Assembly (NCBI GenBank): GCA_014549065.1
Contig: JACDOX010000293.1
Coordinates: forward strand, 611,981-675,980
Length of the DNA: 64,000 nucleotides
Direction of reading: 5' to 3'
Source: Cardinalis cardinalis
Taxonomy: Eukaryota; Chordata; Aves; Passeriformes; Cardinalidae
Positions 11,911 to 22,845 of this stretch are shown piece by piece (position 1 is the stretch's first letter; every line of letters starts with the position of its first letter). Under the pieces are notes generated by a model. That model was not told the DNA's origin. It did not search any database and saw only the letters and a program-made list of their open reading frames with translations. Both the position numbers and the translations under genes were made by a program.

Positions 11911-13861
11911 TTGCTGTGTGGGAATGGGAATGGGAACATCCTTGCTCTGCTCCCTCTGGAATCTGGAGTCCAATCCCTCCTTCATCCCTACTTGTTCGGG
12001 GATGATGTGACTCCACATCCCGTTATCCCAAACCTCACAGAGCAGCTCCCCACATTCCCTGCAGAATTCCCAGCTCAGGAGCTGTAAGAGCAAGGAGCTG
12101 GGAATGATCCCAATCCAACCACAGATTGATTCCCTATGGATTCCCTGTCCTGCATCCCACCTGGATCTGTTCCCACCTGATCTCATCCACCGGCAATTCT
12201 CTGGGAACTTCCCTTTGGAATGAGCCTGTGAAATCTGGGATGCTTTTCCTGCTCCTCCAGGTCACTTCTCCATGTTCTTGGCCAGCGTTCCCAATTTTCA
12301 TGATGCTCCAAATCTGCCAGAATTCCCANATTTGGGAAGGGCTCATTGTTCCGAACATTCCCTACTAGGGAAGAGCAGGTCCGGGGAGAGCAGCTGGATC
12401 TGAGGAGGGATAAAGCAGGTGAGGAATAAAATCATGGAATTACTGAGGTGGGAAAAGCCCCAAATCNGATCCATGGGTTGGGAAGAGGAAATGTGGGATA
12501 ATCGGAATGGCTGGGAAGGGACTCTGAGGCAGGGATTGGGAAAAGGGCATGGAAATGAGGAATTGAGCTTTTGGGAACAGGGATGAGCCAAGGGTTGGAG
12601 AGAGGAACTCAGGATGATCTTGGGATGAAGGTAATTGGATAAATCCCTGGGAAAATATTCCTCAGGTGGACCCACACTTGGATAAACATTTGGGAGGGCT
12701 CAGAAAATCTTTTCTATGGAGCAGGGATTCCGGAGGGAACAGGAAAAGCTCCGGGATCCTCCATCATCCCTTCCCGAGGAAATTCTTGGGAAAACACTTC
12801 TGAAAAATCCATGGAATGGTCCCCAATATTTNAGCCATGTGGAAAATTGACTGGATCCCACTTTTTTAAAATCCCAAAAGAAAAGAGGAATCTCCTGNCC
12901 TTTCTTTTTTCAGATCCTTCTTCCCTTTAATTCCTTGGAAAGAGCCAAGTGGAAATTATGGGATGTCTCCACAATGGAAAGGGCATCCCTGGAAAAGCTG
13001 TGAGGGATCCGAGCACTCAACATTCCATGGGGACCTGTCCCTGGCAATTCCCTGATACTGGATCCATGATCCCACTTCCAAACTCAGCAGGAAATGGAAA
13101 TTTGTCTTTGGAATCCTCTTGGCTCCAGTTGTCCCGTTGGGAGGAAATTTTCCAGGATTTTCCAGGATCGTCTCTCCCATCAGCCTCAGAGACTGTTTCC
13201 AACCCAACAAAAAAAACTGGGAATGTCCTTGGAGTGGAAGTTTTAGAGGGAATATGGGGAGGGGATCCTTGAAGGGGCGGAGGTGGAGGCATTTTTCAGG
13301 AACATCGGGATAAAGTTTTTTGGGAGCCTCGGGTGACAGGGAGCGGGAAGGGGCTCCAGCTGCTCCAGGTGGGATCTGATTCTGAAAAAAACTTGGAATG
13401 GGAGATTAAGGATTCGACTGATTCTGGCCTCATCTGCAATGGAAGAGCTCCCTCTGGTGCCACCGGGAATTCTCGCTTTTCCTGGTTTTCCTCCTTTTCT
13501 CCCCGATATTTTCCAGGAAAATCACCTTAGCTGCTCCAGAGGGAAGGGCAAAGCTCATCCNGATTCTTTTCCAGAGTCAGGAAAATCCAGTTCCTCGTTG
13601 GAATGTCCCAAATATCCACGGATACCCCAAGAGAGGCTGAAATTCTGAAACCTAAAATCCCAAATCCTGAAACCTAAGGGAAATATTCCCTGGGAAAGCA
13701 GGGCAGTGATGCCCACCTCAGAGAGTGTTATGGAATTCTGCGCTTGGAATCTATCCAGGGAATTTCATCCATGCCCAGTGGGATGGAAGCCCGAGTAGGG
13801 AAATATCCTACTGCCAAACCTGGGATCCCACATTTTTTTCGTCCCAGTCCTTTTCCAACAG
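11911..13861. other. Stretch without recognised gene
   Basis: Contains only a short CR1-like 3' fragment at 12428-12480 (AATCATGGAATTACTGAGGT). Would be intron upstream of the 13862 exon if that gene is real. Confidence 0.5.
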
Positions 13862-14002
13862 GAGCTGGAGTTTTTCTTTCTGGAAAATGAGAGGAAAGCT
13901 CTGGAGAGGATTTTTGGGATGCAGCAGTTCCAGAGCTACTTCCATGGCCACAGGATCATCTCCAAGGACAACCTGTGGATCAAGGAGATTCCTGTCCTAT
14001 GA
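13862..14002 (+). CDS. Candidate terminal coding exon of an unidentified plus-strand gene
   Basis: After a pyrimidine tract ending ttccaacag, 46 codons run to TGA at 14000-14002. The peptide is protein-like: ELEFFFLENERKALERIFGM then QQFQSYFHGHR, then ISKDNLWIKEIPVL at the C-terminus. It is charged and partly helical. AATAAA follows 66 bases after the stop, and a CR1 tail lies beyond, so a short 3' UTR fits. I do not recognise the protein. The human gene downstream of DYSF, CYP26B1, does not match. A chance ORF remains possible because upstream exons are not firmly established. Confidence 0.5.
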   Translation, partial: ELEFFFLENERKALERIFGMQQFQSYFHGHRIISKDNLWIKEIPVL

Positions 14003-14067
14003 ACGAGGAGTTATCCAAGGTTTTTTGGGATGCAGAGACAAGAGAAGTGTGCAGCAAAAGGTCATCA

Positions 14068-14073
14068 AATAAA
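14068..14073 (+). promoter_or_regulatory. Polyadenylation signal AATAAA
   Basis: AATAAA lies 66 bases after the TGA of the candidate terminal exon and is followed by a T-rich patch (atgttctctg). This is the usual spacing for a vertebrate short 3' UTR. It supports the exon but is not decisive alone. Confidence 0.45.
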
Positions 14074-14109
14074 AATGTTCTCTGAANATTCCAGAGAAAA
14101 CCTGGAGCC

Positions 14110-14408
14110 TTTTCCAGGGCCTGAAGGGGCTCCAGGAGAGCTGGAGAGAGACTTTGGACAAGGGATGGAGGGACAGGAGCCAGGGAATGGCTCCCACTGG
14201 GAAAGGGGAGATTGGGCTGGGATCTTGGCAAGGAATTCCTGGCTGGGCTGGAATTCCCAGATTTGCTGTGGCTGCCCCTGGATCCCTGGCAGTGCCCAAG
14301 GCCAGGTTGGACACTGGGGCTTGGATCCACCTGGAATAGTGGGAGGTGTCCCTAGATGGGATTTAAATTCCCTTCCCACCGAAAGTACTCCAAAATTCCA
14401 TGATTCCA
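14110..14408 (+). mobile_element. CR1 tail, sense
   Basis: Starts GGGCCTGAAGGGGCTCCAGG and ends CAAAATTCCATGATTCC. It inserted directly behind the candidate gene's poly(A) site. Confidence 0.9.
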
Positions 14409-14674
14409 TGAAAGATTTTTCCCTCCTGCAGTTCCCCCTCAGAACATTCACGAGAATTATCTCATTCCTGTCTCTTTAAATCCCAGTCCCATCCAAAGCC
14501 ATAATCATGGAATTTTTTCTCATCCAGTGCATTTCTCCCTGCNCTGATTAAACAGGAATCAGGATTTTTACAAGACCCCTCCGAGCACTCCGTTCCCTGG
14601 ACCCGTCTAAAATTCCGTGTTTTTCCATTTGCTTTCGTAATCAGGAGAAACCTAATTCACAAATAATAATTTTA

Positions 14675-14675
14675 A

Positions 14676-14714
<39 letters not shown>
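14675..14714. repeat. (AAT)n microsatellite
   Basis: About 13 AAT units after a short imperfect leader, in intergenic DNA right of the candidate terminal exon. Confidence 0.95.
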
Positions 14715-14715
<1 letters not shown>

Positions 14716-15020
14716 GCTGAAACAAACAAACAACAAAATCCAGTGGGAATTCTCAAATCCTCCTTTGCCAGCTTGGTTTTGGGAGGGAAAAAGGAATTTT
14801 CCTGGGATGGAGCCGTTCCCTTCCACATCTGGGATGCATCCACCCCTGCAGCTCCCCTGCTGGAGCACCTCTGATCTCTGCGGCCTCCCAAGCCCCTTTC
14901 CCGGCTATTTTAGGAGGGAATGTTTTGTCCAGCACCCCCACAGAGCCTTTCTGGGAATAGGAGGGAATAACCCAGGGCTTTGGATGGATGGAAAAGTGAA
15001 GGCAGAGCTCGGGATGCATG

Positions 15021-15490
15021 GAACCATGGAATGGTTTGGGTGGGAAAGGACCTTAAACACCTTTGAATTCCAATGGGATGTGCAGGGACACCTCCCACTA
15101 TCCCAGGTGGATCCAACCTGGCCTTGGGCACTGCCAGGGATCCAGGGGCAGCCACAGCAAATCTGGGAATTCCAGTCCAACCAGCAATTCCTTGCCAAGA
15201 TCCCAGCCCAATCTCCCCTTTCCCAGTGGGAGCCATTCCCTGGCTCCTGTCCCTGCAGGCCTTGTCCCCAGTCCCTCTCCAGCCCTCCTGGAGCCCCTCC
15301 AGGGACTCTGAGTATTCCCTGGAATTTTCCCTTCTCCAGGGGAACATTCCCAGCTGCAGAGCACAGGGGCTCGGGAATCCTGGAATGGTTTGGGTCGGAA
15401 GGGACCTGAAATCCCATCCCATTCCCACCCTATCCATGTTTAGAGACACCTCCCACTATCCCAGGTTTTTGCAAGCCTTATCCAACCTTG
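15021..15490 (-). mobile_element. CR1 dimer, antisense
   Basis: Unit 15021-15375 joined at GGGAATCCTGGAATGGTTTG to unit 15376-15490, which has CATGTTTAGAGACACC and stops after TTATCCAACC. Confidence 0.9.
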
Positions 15491-16300
15491 GGTGGTTGTT
15501 TCCCCAGTTAAAATCCAAGGAAAACATGGACACCACAGTCCCATGGAAATCCCAGCTCCAAGGTGGATGTGAGCTCCCCAGAATTCTGCATCCATGCCTT
15601 GCAGGGACCATCCCTGCTCCTGGCAAGAAAATTCCCAAATTCCCAACATCCACACCAATCTACTGCCAGCAAATCCCAGAGGAGCCGCTCCAGAGCTGAT
15701 GGAGTTCAGGACAACATTCCCGGGCAACTCTGAGGTTAGGGGTTTGTTTACTTACTTTTAGCTCCATCCCAGAAAAACATTTCCTAGAATTTGGAGGGAA
15801 TTCTGCTCAGCTGTCCCNGTGGTCTGTCGGAAAACAGCCATTCCAGGACTTCCTTAAAGCCAGAAAGGAAATCCATGGAGCAAAAATGAGGAATGACTGC
15901 TCTGTTCCCTGCTCCCAGTCCCACTTCCCCAGGTGAGGGAAAGGTTAAACTCCCTCTTTGTGGCTGGAAAATCCCAGGGTGTTGTGGGAATTTGAATTCC
16001 ACNTCTTTGGAGCTGACTTTGACACCAGGATGGGCCATTCCAAGGAGGAATTTCGCAGGTGTGAGGGAGCAGCTCATGGAATTTCCATGCAGGCCAGTGG
16101 GGGGTTAGGCCTGGCTTTAGTCTGGGTTTAGATCCTGCCCCAGCCCAGTCGGAATGGGTAGGAAAGGTGGGAATAAAAAAGGAATGAGCTCCACTTGGAA
16201 TTCCACGAGGGAATAAAGCTCCTTTCATTTTTCCAGAGGCAGGAGATGTTAACCATGAGGCCAGGAGGGATTGGGATCAGATCCTGTGTGGGATCCAACT
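15491..16300. other. Intergenic stretch without recognised gene
   Basis: No repeat or splice-flanked ORF recognised. Confidence 0.5.
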
Positions 16301-16305
16301 GGAAA

Positions 16306-16566
16306 CAACTGGACAAGGGATGGAGAGACAGGAGCCAGGGAATGGCTCCCACTGGGAAAGGGGAGATTGGGCTGGGATCTTNGCAAGGGATTCCTGGCTG
16401 GGCTGGAATTCCCAGATTTGCTGTGGCTGCCTCTGGATCCCTGGCAGTGCCCAAGGCCAGGTTGGACACTGGGGCTTGGATCCCCCTGGGACAGTGGAAG
16501 TTGTCCCGGGGTGGAACTTTCTGAGGTTTAAATCCATCCCATCCCAAACCTTCCTGGGATCCTGTG
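16306..16566 (+). mobile_element. CR1 tail, sense
   Basis: GGACAAGGGATGGAGAGACA to CCCATCCCAAACCTTCCTGG. Shares the variant GGGATGGAGRGACAGGAGCC with the copy at 14110. Confidence 0.9.
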
Positions 16567-17243
16567 AAAACAGGGATATTTTTGCACCCCCACAGCTGCC
16601 CCTGGTTTTGCCTTGTGCAGCTGCTCCGAGAGGAAAATTCCGGATCCATTTTGTGCCGGAGGCAGNGGAGAAGCCACAATTCCCTCCTTCCCCTGCCTCA
16701 CCTGGCTGAGCCTCCCAAGGGCCTGGAGAGCCTCCTGGAAAAACCACTCGGGAATTAATTCCATGTGCTAACGAGCTGACCTTTATTCCTCAACAATTCC
16801 CGAGCTAATTGCGCTCATTCCCTCTTCCCGAGGCATTGACAAACACGTCAGAGGAGCCGCTTTTCCTACGGATCAAGAGGGAAAACGGGAAGAAACCTCC
16901 AATCAAGGACTTTTCATCCGAGCTCGGGGCAGGATGTCTCNGCTCCGTGGGTGTTTTTCAAGGGCTCTTCCATGCCCTGGATGGATTTGCATCCCATTTT
17001 CATGGAAAAAAAAGCAAGTCCCGGAAAATTTCAACAGGCTCCGAGCACCTGTGAGTCCCTGAGAGCTTTTTTTGTGCTCNATGGATTTATTTCTAGCCAA
17101 CGGAACAAGGGCGGCTCGTTGAAATCCGCTCCCAGTGTTTCTCGCTCCAAAGTTTTCCCTCCCTGCTTCCCAGGAATGGATCTGGATTTTTGGGATAGGG
17201 TGATGCTGAGAATGTCACCCCACGGGGAGCTTTTCCCTGCCCA
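16567..17243. other. Repeat-free intergenic block, possibly conserved
   Basis: Contains AGCTAATTGCGCTCATTCCC near 16803 and CpG-bearing sequence to about 17060. The frame at 16827-16929 (TSEEPLFLRIKRENGKKPPI) is protein-like but lacks a clear donor. Confidence 0.35.
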
Positions 17244-17442
17244 TCTCGGGATGGGATGGGATTGGGATAAAAAGGAAATGGGATGATTTGGGACGAGATG
17301 GAATTGGGATGGGATGGGATAAAATGAGATGGGGAGGAACTGCAATGGGATGGAAGGGATGGGATTGGATGGGATGGGATGGGATGGGATGGGATGGGAT
17401 GGGATGGGATGGGATGGGATGGGATGGGATGAGATGGGATGG
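17244..17442. repeat. (TGGGA)n microsatellite with diverged left flank
   Basis: Perfect GGGAT units at 17368-17430, with variants (GGGATAAAATGAGAT, GGGATTGGGAT) back to 17244. GGG runs spaced by AT make it G-quadruplex-prone on the plus strand. Confidence 0.95.
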
Positions 17443-17578
17443 ACAGGTCCTGCTCCAGGGTGTGCACACAGCTTCAGCTCAGTGTGGGAATTCTGGGATT
17501 CCCTGGATGTGCTGCTTCCTTTTGGGAGTTCAGCTGCTAAGGGAGAATTTTCCTTTTTCCCCTTTTTTCCTTTTCATA

Positions 17579-17745
17579 AAATCATGGAATGCTTTGGGTT
17601 GGGAAGGGGCTTTAAATCCCATCCCATTCCGCACAACCATGGGCAGGGACACCTCCCACTATCCCAGGTTGCTCCAAACCCCATCCAACCTGGCCTTGGA
17701 CACTTCCAGGGATGAGACATCCACAACTTCTCTGGGAACGATCCA
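17579..17745 (-). mobile_element. CR1 tail, antisense
   Basis: AAATCATGGAATGCTTTGGG to GATGAGACATCCACAACTTC. It has AGGTTGCTCCAAACCCCATC instead of the usual AGGTGGATCCAAGCC, an older type. Confidence 0.9.
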
Positions 17746-18882
17746 CCATGGATCCCTCCAAAAAGATTTCTTCCCCAAAATCCCTTCCCCCCTCCCCACC
17801 ATTCCAAACCCAAACCTTACCAAGAAAAACAGGGATCCAAAATATTCCGACATCTCCATCCCTTCCACGTGGCCACGGGGTATGAGACAAACAGAAGCCA
17901 GACTGGGAATAACCAGGAAAACAAGGGAGGAATGTGGATTTTAGGGAAAACAAATGTTATTTGTTTACCTTCCCCGCCAATAAAATTCCCAACATGGAAA
18001 TAATGAAGGGAGCTGGGAAATGAAACCGCTCGGAATCACCAAGCTCGTAAAAAATTATGAGCCCAGAAACAGAAGGATTGGAGGGGGGAAAAAAAGGTGG
18101 AAAAACCAGAGGAGTTCTTGTCTTCAGCCGGATTTTTTATTTGGGAATTAATGGGGGTCACGTCAGGGCATGGAAATCCCATAAAGCTGAGCAGAGACAG
18201 GAAAACTCTTCCCGAGGAAAAAGTGGAGCTGGATTGGGGGCAAAAAACCAGGAGAAGGTTGTTGGGAAAGCTGAGGTTTTAGGCAAAAAAAAAAAACCTG
18301 GAATTCCACAGAGGAGCAGGGATAAAAAGAGATCCTGGATTTTTAATTCCCAAATCTGGCAGGAACAGATGGAGCCCGACCATGGCTAAAAATAATTTTT
18401 TGTTCCACACGGATTTTGTCCTACAGATTCCGAATTCTCCTAAGGATTGCAAGACTCCTGTCTGTCCTTGCAAGTGATTTTGGGATGAAATCCCAATTTT
18501 CCACTGGAATTCCCACACTTGGAAGTGCAGGAATAAGGACTGGGTGCTGTTGGGAATTCCCTTCTCAGGCCCAAAAACGGGATATGGATCCAAACTCCTG
18601 GAGGGAAAGCTGGAAAAGGTGGAAAATCCTTTGATTTCCAGCATTTCCACCTAATTTTTTGTTGGGATTTGGGATTTTTGGAGGGGGTCATTGTTTGGGA
18701 TTTTTTNTTCCATGCAGGAATGTGAGGACCCCAAATCCACCCCAAGTTCCANCAGTGCTCCCAAAAAACCTTTTCCAGAGCCCAGCTTTTCCCAAGGCTC
18801 CTCATGGATATTTTAGGAGCAAAGATCAGGATTCAGAGTGGGTGTGCAGAGACTGCTCTGGGGTTTCTTTAGGAGCGGGATG
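17746..18882. other. Intergenic stretch without recognised gene
   Basis: A-rich and T-rich runs only. Nothing assigned. Confidence 0.5.
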
Positions 18883-19252
18883 ACCAGAGGGATGGAGCAG
18901 CTCTGCTGGGAGAAAGGCTGAGAAAGTTGGGAATGTTCACCTGGAGAAGAAAAGAATCCAGGGAATCCTCAGAGTCCCTGAAGGGGCTCCAGGAGAGCTG
19001 GAGAGGGACTGGGGACAAGGCCTGCAGAGACAGGAGCCAGGGAATGGCTCCCACTGGGAAAGGGGAGATTGGGCTGGGATCTTGGCAAGGNATTNCTGGC
19101 TGGGCTGGAATTCCCAGATTTGCTGTGGCTGCCCCTGGATCCCTGGCAGTGCCCAAGGCCAGGCTGGATCCACCTGGGACAGTGGAAGCTATTCCCGGAT
19201 GGAACTGGCTGAGCTTTTAAGTCCTTCCCATCCCAAACCATTCCATGATCCC
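18883..19252 (+). mobile_element. CR1 tail, sense
   Basis: Starts AGAGGGATGGAGCAGCTCTG and ends AACCATTCCATGATCCC. The 5' edge extends further than most copies. Confidence 0.92.
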
Positions 19253-20467
19253 ACTTTTTTNCCTCCTGGGATGAAGGAACCTCTCCAGAGGCTCAAATGT
19301 CACCAGGGAGCTGCTCCTGCTCCCAAAATCCTGTTGTTCCAGATCTGATGAGCTCCCAGTGACCCTTCCCAACCCTATTAGGGTGAATCCCCTCCAGGGG
19401 CTNGAGAAGGGCCCATGGAATGAATTCCCAGTGGGAATCTGACCTGTGGATATGGAAAACCTGTGAAACCACCTGGGTTTTGATACTTTTTTGGGACAAA
19501 CTTCCCCAAAATCCTTCCCAATATCCCACCCAACCCTGTTTTCCAGCAGTGGGAAGCCATTCCCAATTTTCCCGTCCCTCACTGGTTACAATCCCATAAA
19601 TCAGCTCTTTTCCCATAAAGCTGCACATTCCACCTGAATCCGAACACAAAGATCCTGTCCCACACTGGATCATATCCCGCCTTCCCAAAAATGTGCTTCT
19701 GGGTGCCCCTTTCCCAGTTTTCACATCAAGGAAGCCCCCTGGAATTCCAGGGGAACTACCTGGACAAACTTCCAATGTAATTAAACAAAGCCCATCCCGG
19801 ATTTTTCCCCAGAGCACAGGGCTCCATCAGCAGGCCCTGCAATACCATTTTTCCAAGGAAAAATCCCGAATTTCATCCCACTGCCAGAATTCAACTTCAC
19901 TTTAGGTAGCTTCCAGCAAAAACCAGGAATGGGAGAGGCGGATTTTCAATCCCTTTGGGAATAACCTGGCTCAGGGTTATCTCCTGCCAGAATTNCTCCC
20001 CTTCCCTGCTCTGAGGAGCACAGAATTCCCTCCTTTGCCTCCCTCTGGAAGAGCGGCTCAGTCTCCTTTTCCAGCACTTCTATTTTTAAGCCTCCCGAGG
20101 CTAAGGAATAAAATCCCAGCTGGAAATCTGGGAGAGAAGGAGCCAAGCAGACTTTGGGCTCCAATTTAGGCAGGAAAAACCCCTTGGCAATTGATTCCAG
20201 ACCNGGAGCGACCGGGATGAGGGAACAGCTGCCACCACCCTGGCTCCGAGCGCATCCAGATGTGCCACCACCCCCCCTTCCTTCACACTTCCCACCCTCC
20301 TGTGTTCCCAGAGCCAGAAAAAAACTGGGAATAGCCGTGCTGACAGGATGGATGGGTTGCTGCTGCTTCCCAGCCTCTGGAGAAGTGATATTTTTGGGAG
20401 TTGGGAATGTCCTGACAGCTCGGGGTTATGATGTCACCGTCAGCTGATGGATCTCGGCTTCCAGGAG
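19253..20467. other. Intergenic stretch without recognised gene
   Basis: Nothing recognised. No CR1 for about 1.2 kb. Confidence 0.5.
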
Positions 20468-20572
20468 TTCAGGAGGCCAGGCTGGAAAAGTCTTGGAGCA
20501 ATCTGGGAGAGTGGAAGGTGTCCCATGGAATGGGATGGGATTTAAGGTCCCTTCCCACCCAGTCTTGTCTGG
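20468..20572 (+). mobile_element. Short CR1 3' end, sense
   Basis: AGGCCAGGCTGGAAAAGTCT then GGGATTTAAGGTCCCTTCCC. Confidence 0.8.
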
Positions 20573-20725
20573 GATTTTAGGATCCTTTGGTTTTCCCAAA
20601 TTTCCCTGCGGACGGTGCTGAATGATCCCTGGGAAGCCACCTTGGATGGTGTTCCCCCTGTTCCCTCTGGGAGCACCTGAAGCCCCTTACAGGTGTGGAA
20701 TTCTGCACCTGGGAGAGCTCTGACT

Positions 20726-20985
20726 TGGAATTCTGGAATGGTGTGCATGGGAAGGGACCTTAAAGCCTAGAGATCCAACCCATTCCATGGGCAGGGACAG
20801 CTCCCACTGTCCCAGGTGGATCCAAGCCCCAGTGTCCATCCTGGCCTTGGGCACTGCCAGGGATCCAGGGGCAGCCACAGCAAATCTGGGAATTCCAGCC
20901 CAGCCCCTGCCCACCCTCCCAGCCAGCAATTCCTTGCCAAGATCCCAGCACAATCTCCCCTTTCCCAGTGGAAGCCATTCCCAGT
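20726..20985 (-). mobile_element. CR1 tail, antisense
   Basis: GGAATTCTGGAATGGTGTGC to CCCAGTGGAAGCCATTCCC. Confidence 0.9.
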
Positions 20986-21367
20986 GGAAATGGGATGGTG
21001 GNATAGGGAGAAGGTGCTCCCAGGGGGCCTGGATTTAACAGATTCCCGATGTCCAAGGCCTGGCAGCGGGACAACAATTCCCTGGAGCAGGAGCAATAAA
21101 AGGTTACGAGCTCAACCTTCCCACCTGGTCAGGAGAGATGCTTTGATGTTAATCCATGGATTTCCCATAAACCGTATTGGAAAAGCGGCTGCCGGCATTT
21201 GCTCCAGCTCTGTGGGGTGCAGAAAAGCAGANCTGTCTCAGTTCCCGGCTGCTGGTGGGATCCTTGGAGCAGAGAAATCCTGGATTTGCTCCACTGGAGA
21301 ACCACCTGATCCAAGGGATTGATTTGGGAATGCGTCAGGAGCTCCACAGTGAATGAGGCAGCTCCAA

Positions 21368-21861
21368 ATCTCATCCAGCCTGGCCTTGGGCACTGCCAGG
21401 GATCCAGGGGCAGCCACAGCAAATCTGGGAATTCCNGCCCAGCCAGNAATTCCTTGCCAAGNTCCCAGCCCAATCTCCCCTTTCCCAGTGGGANCCATTC
21501 CCTGGCTCCTGTCCCTGNAGGCCTTGNCCCCAGTCCCTCTCCAGCTCTCCTGNAGCCCCTCCAGGGACTCTGAGGATTCCCTGGANTTTTCCCTTCTCCA
21601 GGTGAACATTCCCAGCTCTCCCAGCATGACTCCAGAGCAGAGGGACTCCAGAATCCTGGAATGGTTGGGGTGGGAAGGGACTTTAAATCCCATCCCATTC
21701 CCACCCCATCCATGTTTAGGGACGCCTCCCACTGTCCCAGATTTATCCAAGCCCCAGTGTCCAACCTGGCCTTGGACACTGCCAGGGATGAAACTTCCAC
21801 AGCTTCTCCAGGAATTCCTTCCCAACTCCTCACTCACCTCACAGCCAAGAATTCCTTCCTN
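21368..21861 (-). mobile_element. CR1 dimer, antisense, N-rich
   Basis: 3' unit 21368-21648 lacks its tail; 5' unit 21649-21861 follows GACTCCAGAATCCTGGAATG and has CATGTTTAGGGACGCC. Eight N bases within 21436-21586. Confidence 0.9.
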
Positions 21862-22560
21862 AACAATGAACTTTGAACCATTTTTATTCATTCCATCCCA
21901 TTTCTCTCCGTTTTGATGTCTCCCCAGTAGCACCTTTGGAAAAAGGATCCCCATCCCTATTCCCAGGCAATCCATTCCAGGGAAATTCAGAACCACTCCT
22001 CCCTGTACAGATTCCGGCTATTCCAGTCCCAGAATTCTGGATCCTCCATTACCTCCAGGTGCTGAAGATGCNGATATTTCTAAAAGGGTTTTTCCATGCC
22101 TGGGATGTCGGAGCAGGGAATCCATGTTTGATATTCTGATGTTTTTTCCATCCCGCATCCCATTATCCATTTTTATTCCTTTTCCAGCATCCATTGCTCA
22201 GCTCCCTGGATATAAAAATAAACAGCTGGAATCCTAGCCCATTCCCAAAAAGTGGCATTTAATGGACTCCAGAGCTCCAGCTGCTCGCCGGCACTTTAAT
22301 GGGAAGCAGAACTCTTGGAATTATCCAGCCTGGAATGTCTCGTCCACCCACTGGCACAACAGGAGTGGAATTCCTGCTCCAGACCCTCTCCAGCCTCGGC
22401 TTCTCCTTGGCACCGGGAGGACTTAGATGTGAAGGTTTGGAATTTTTCCATGGAGCCCAGAAGTTGTCCAAGGGGAATTTTCCCAATGGTGAGGAGAGGG
22501 TGGAAAATTGTCCTCACCAGCGGAGCTCTGAACCGTCGGAATTTGGGATTTGGNTCTCCA
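21862..22560. other. Intergenic stretch without recognised gene
   Basis: Nothing recognised. Confidence 0.5.
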
Positions 22561-22561
22561 T

Positions 22562-22699
22562 GGACTTGCAGCTCCCCATCCCAGGAAGTGTCCAAGGCCA
22601 GGTTGGAATGGGCTTGGAGCATCATGGGATAGTGGGAGGTATCCCTGGCCATGGAAAGGGATGAGTTCTAAGGTCCTTTCCCTGAACNATTCCATGATC
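22562..22699 (+). mobile_element. Short CR1 3' end, sense
   Basis: GTGTCCAAGGCCAGGTTGGA to TGAACNATTCCATGATCCTG. Immediately followed by the duplicated segment. Confidence 0.87.
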
Positions 22700-22845
22700 C
22701 TGTGGCTTGGGAAGATGAAGGATCATGGAGAAATTCCAACCTCAAGGGAAGGTCAGGGCCCAATCCCACCTCAGCTGCTGCTCCTGCTGGAATAAAATCT
22801 GGGATGCATCCACAGCCTTTTCCTCTCTATTTTATCCCAACTTTT
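22700..22845 (+). repeat. Duplicated non-CR1 segment, copy 1
   Basis: Follows a CR1 3' end. Words GGGAAGATGAAGGATCATGG, CTGGAATAAAATCTGGGATG and CATCCACAGCCTTTTCCTC recur with few changes at 24857-24975, also behind a CR1 end. Confidence 0.85.
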
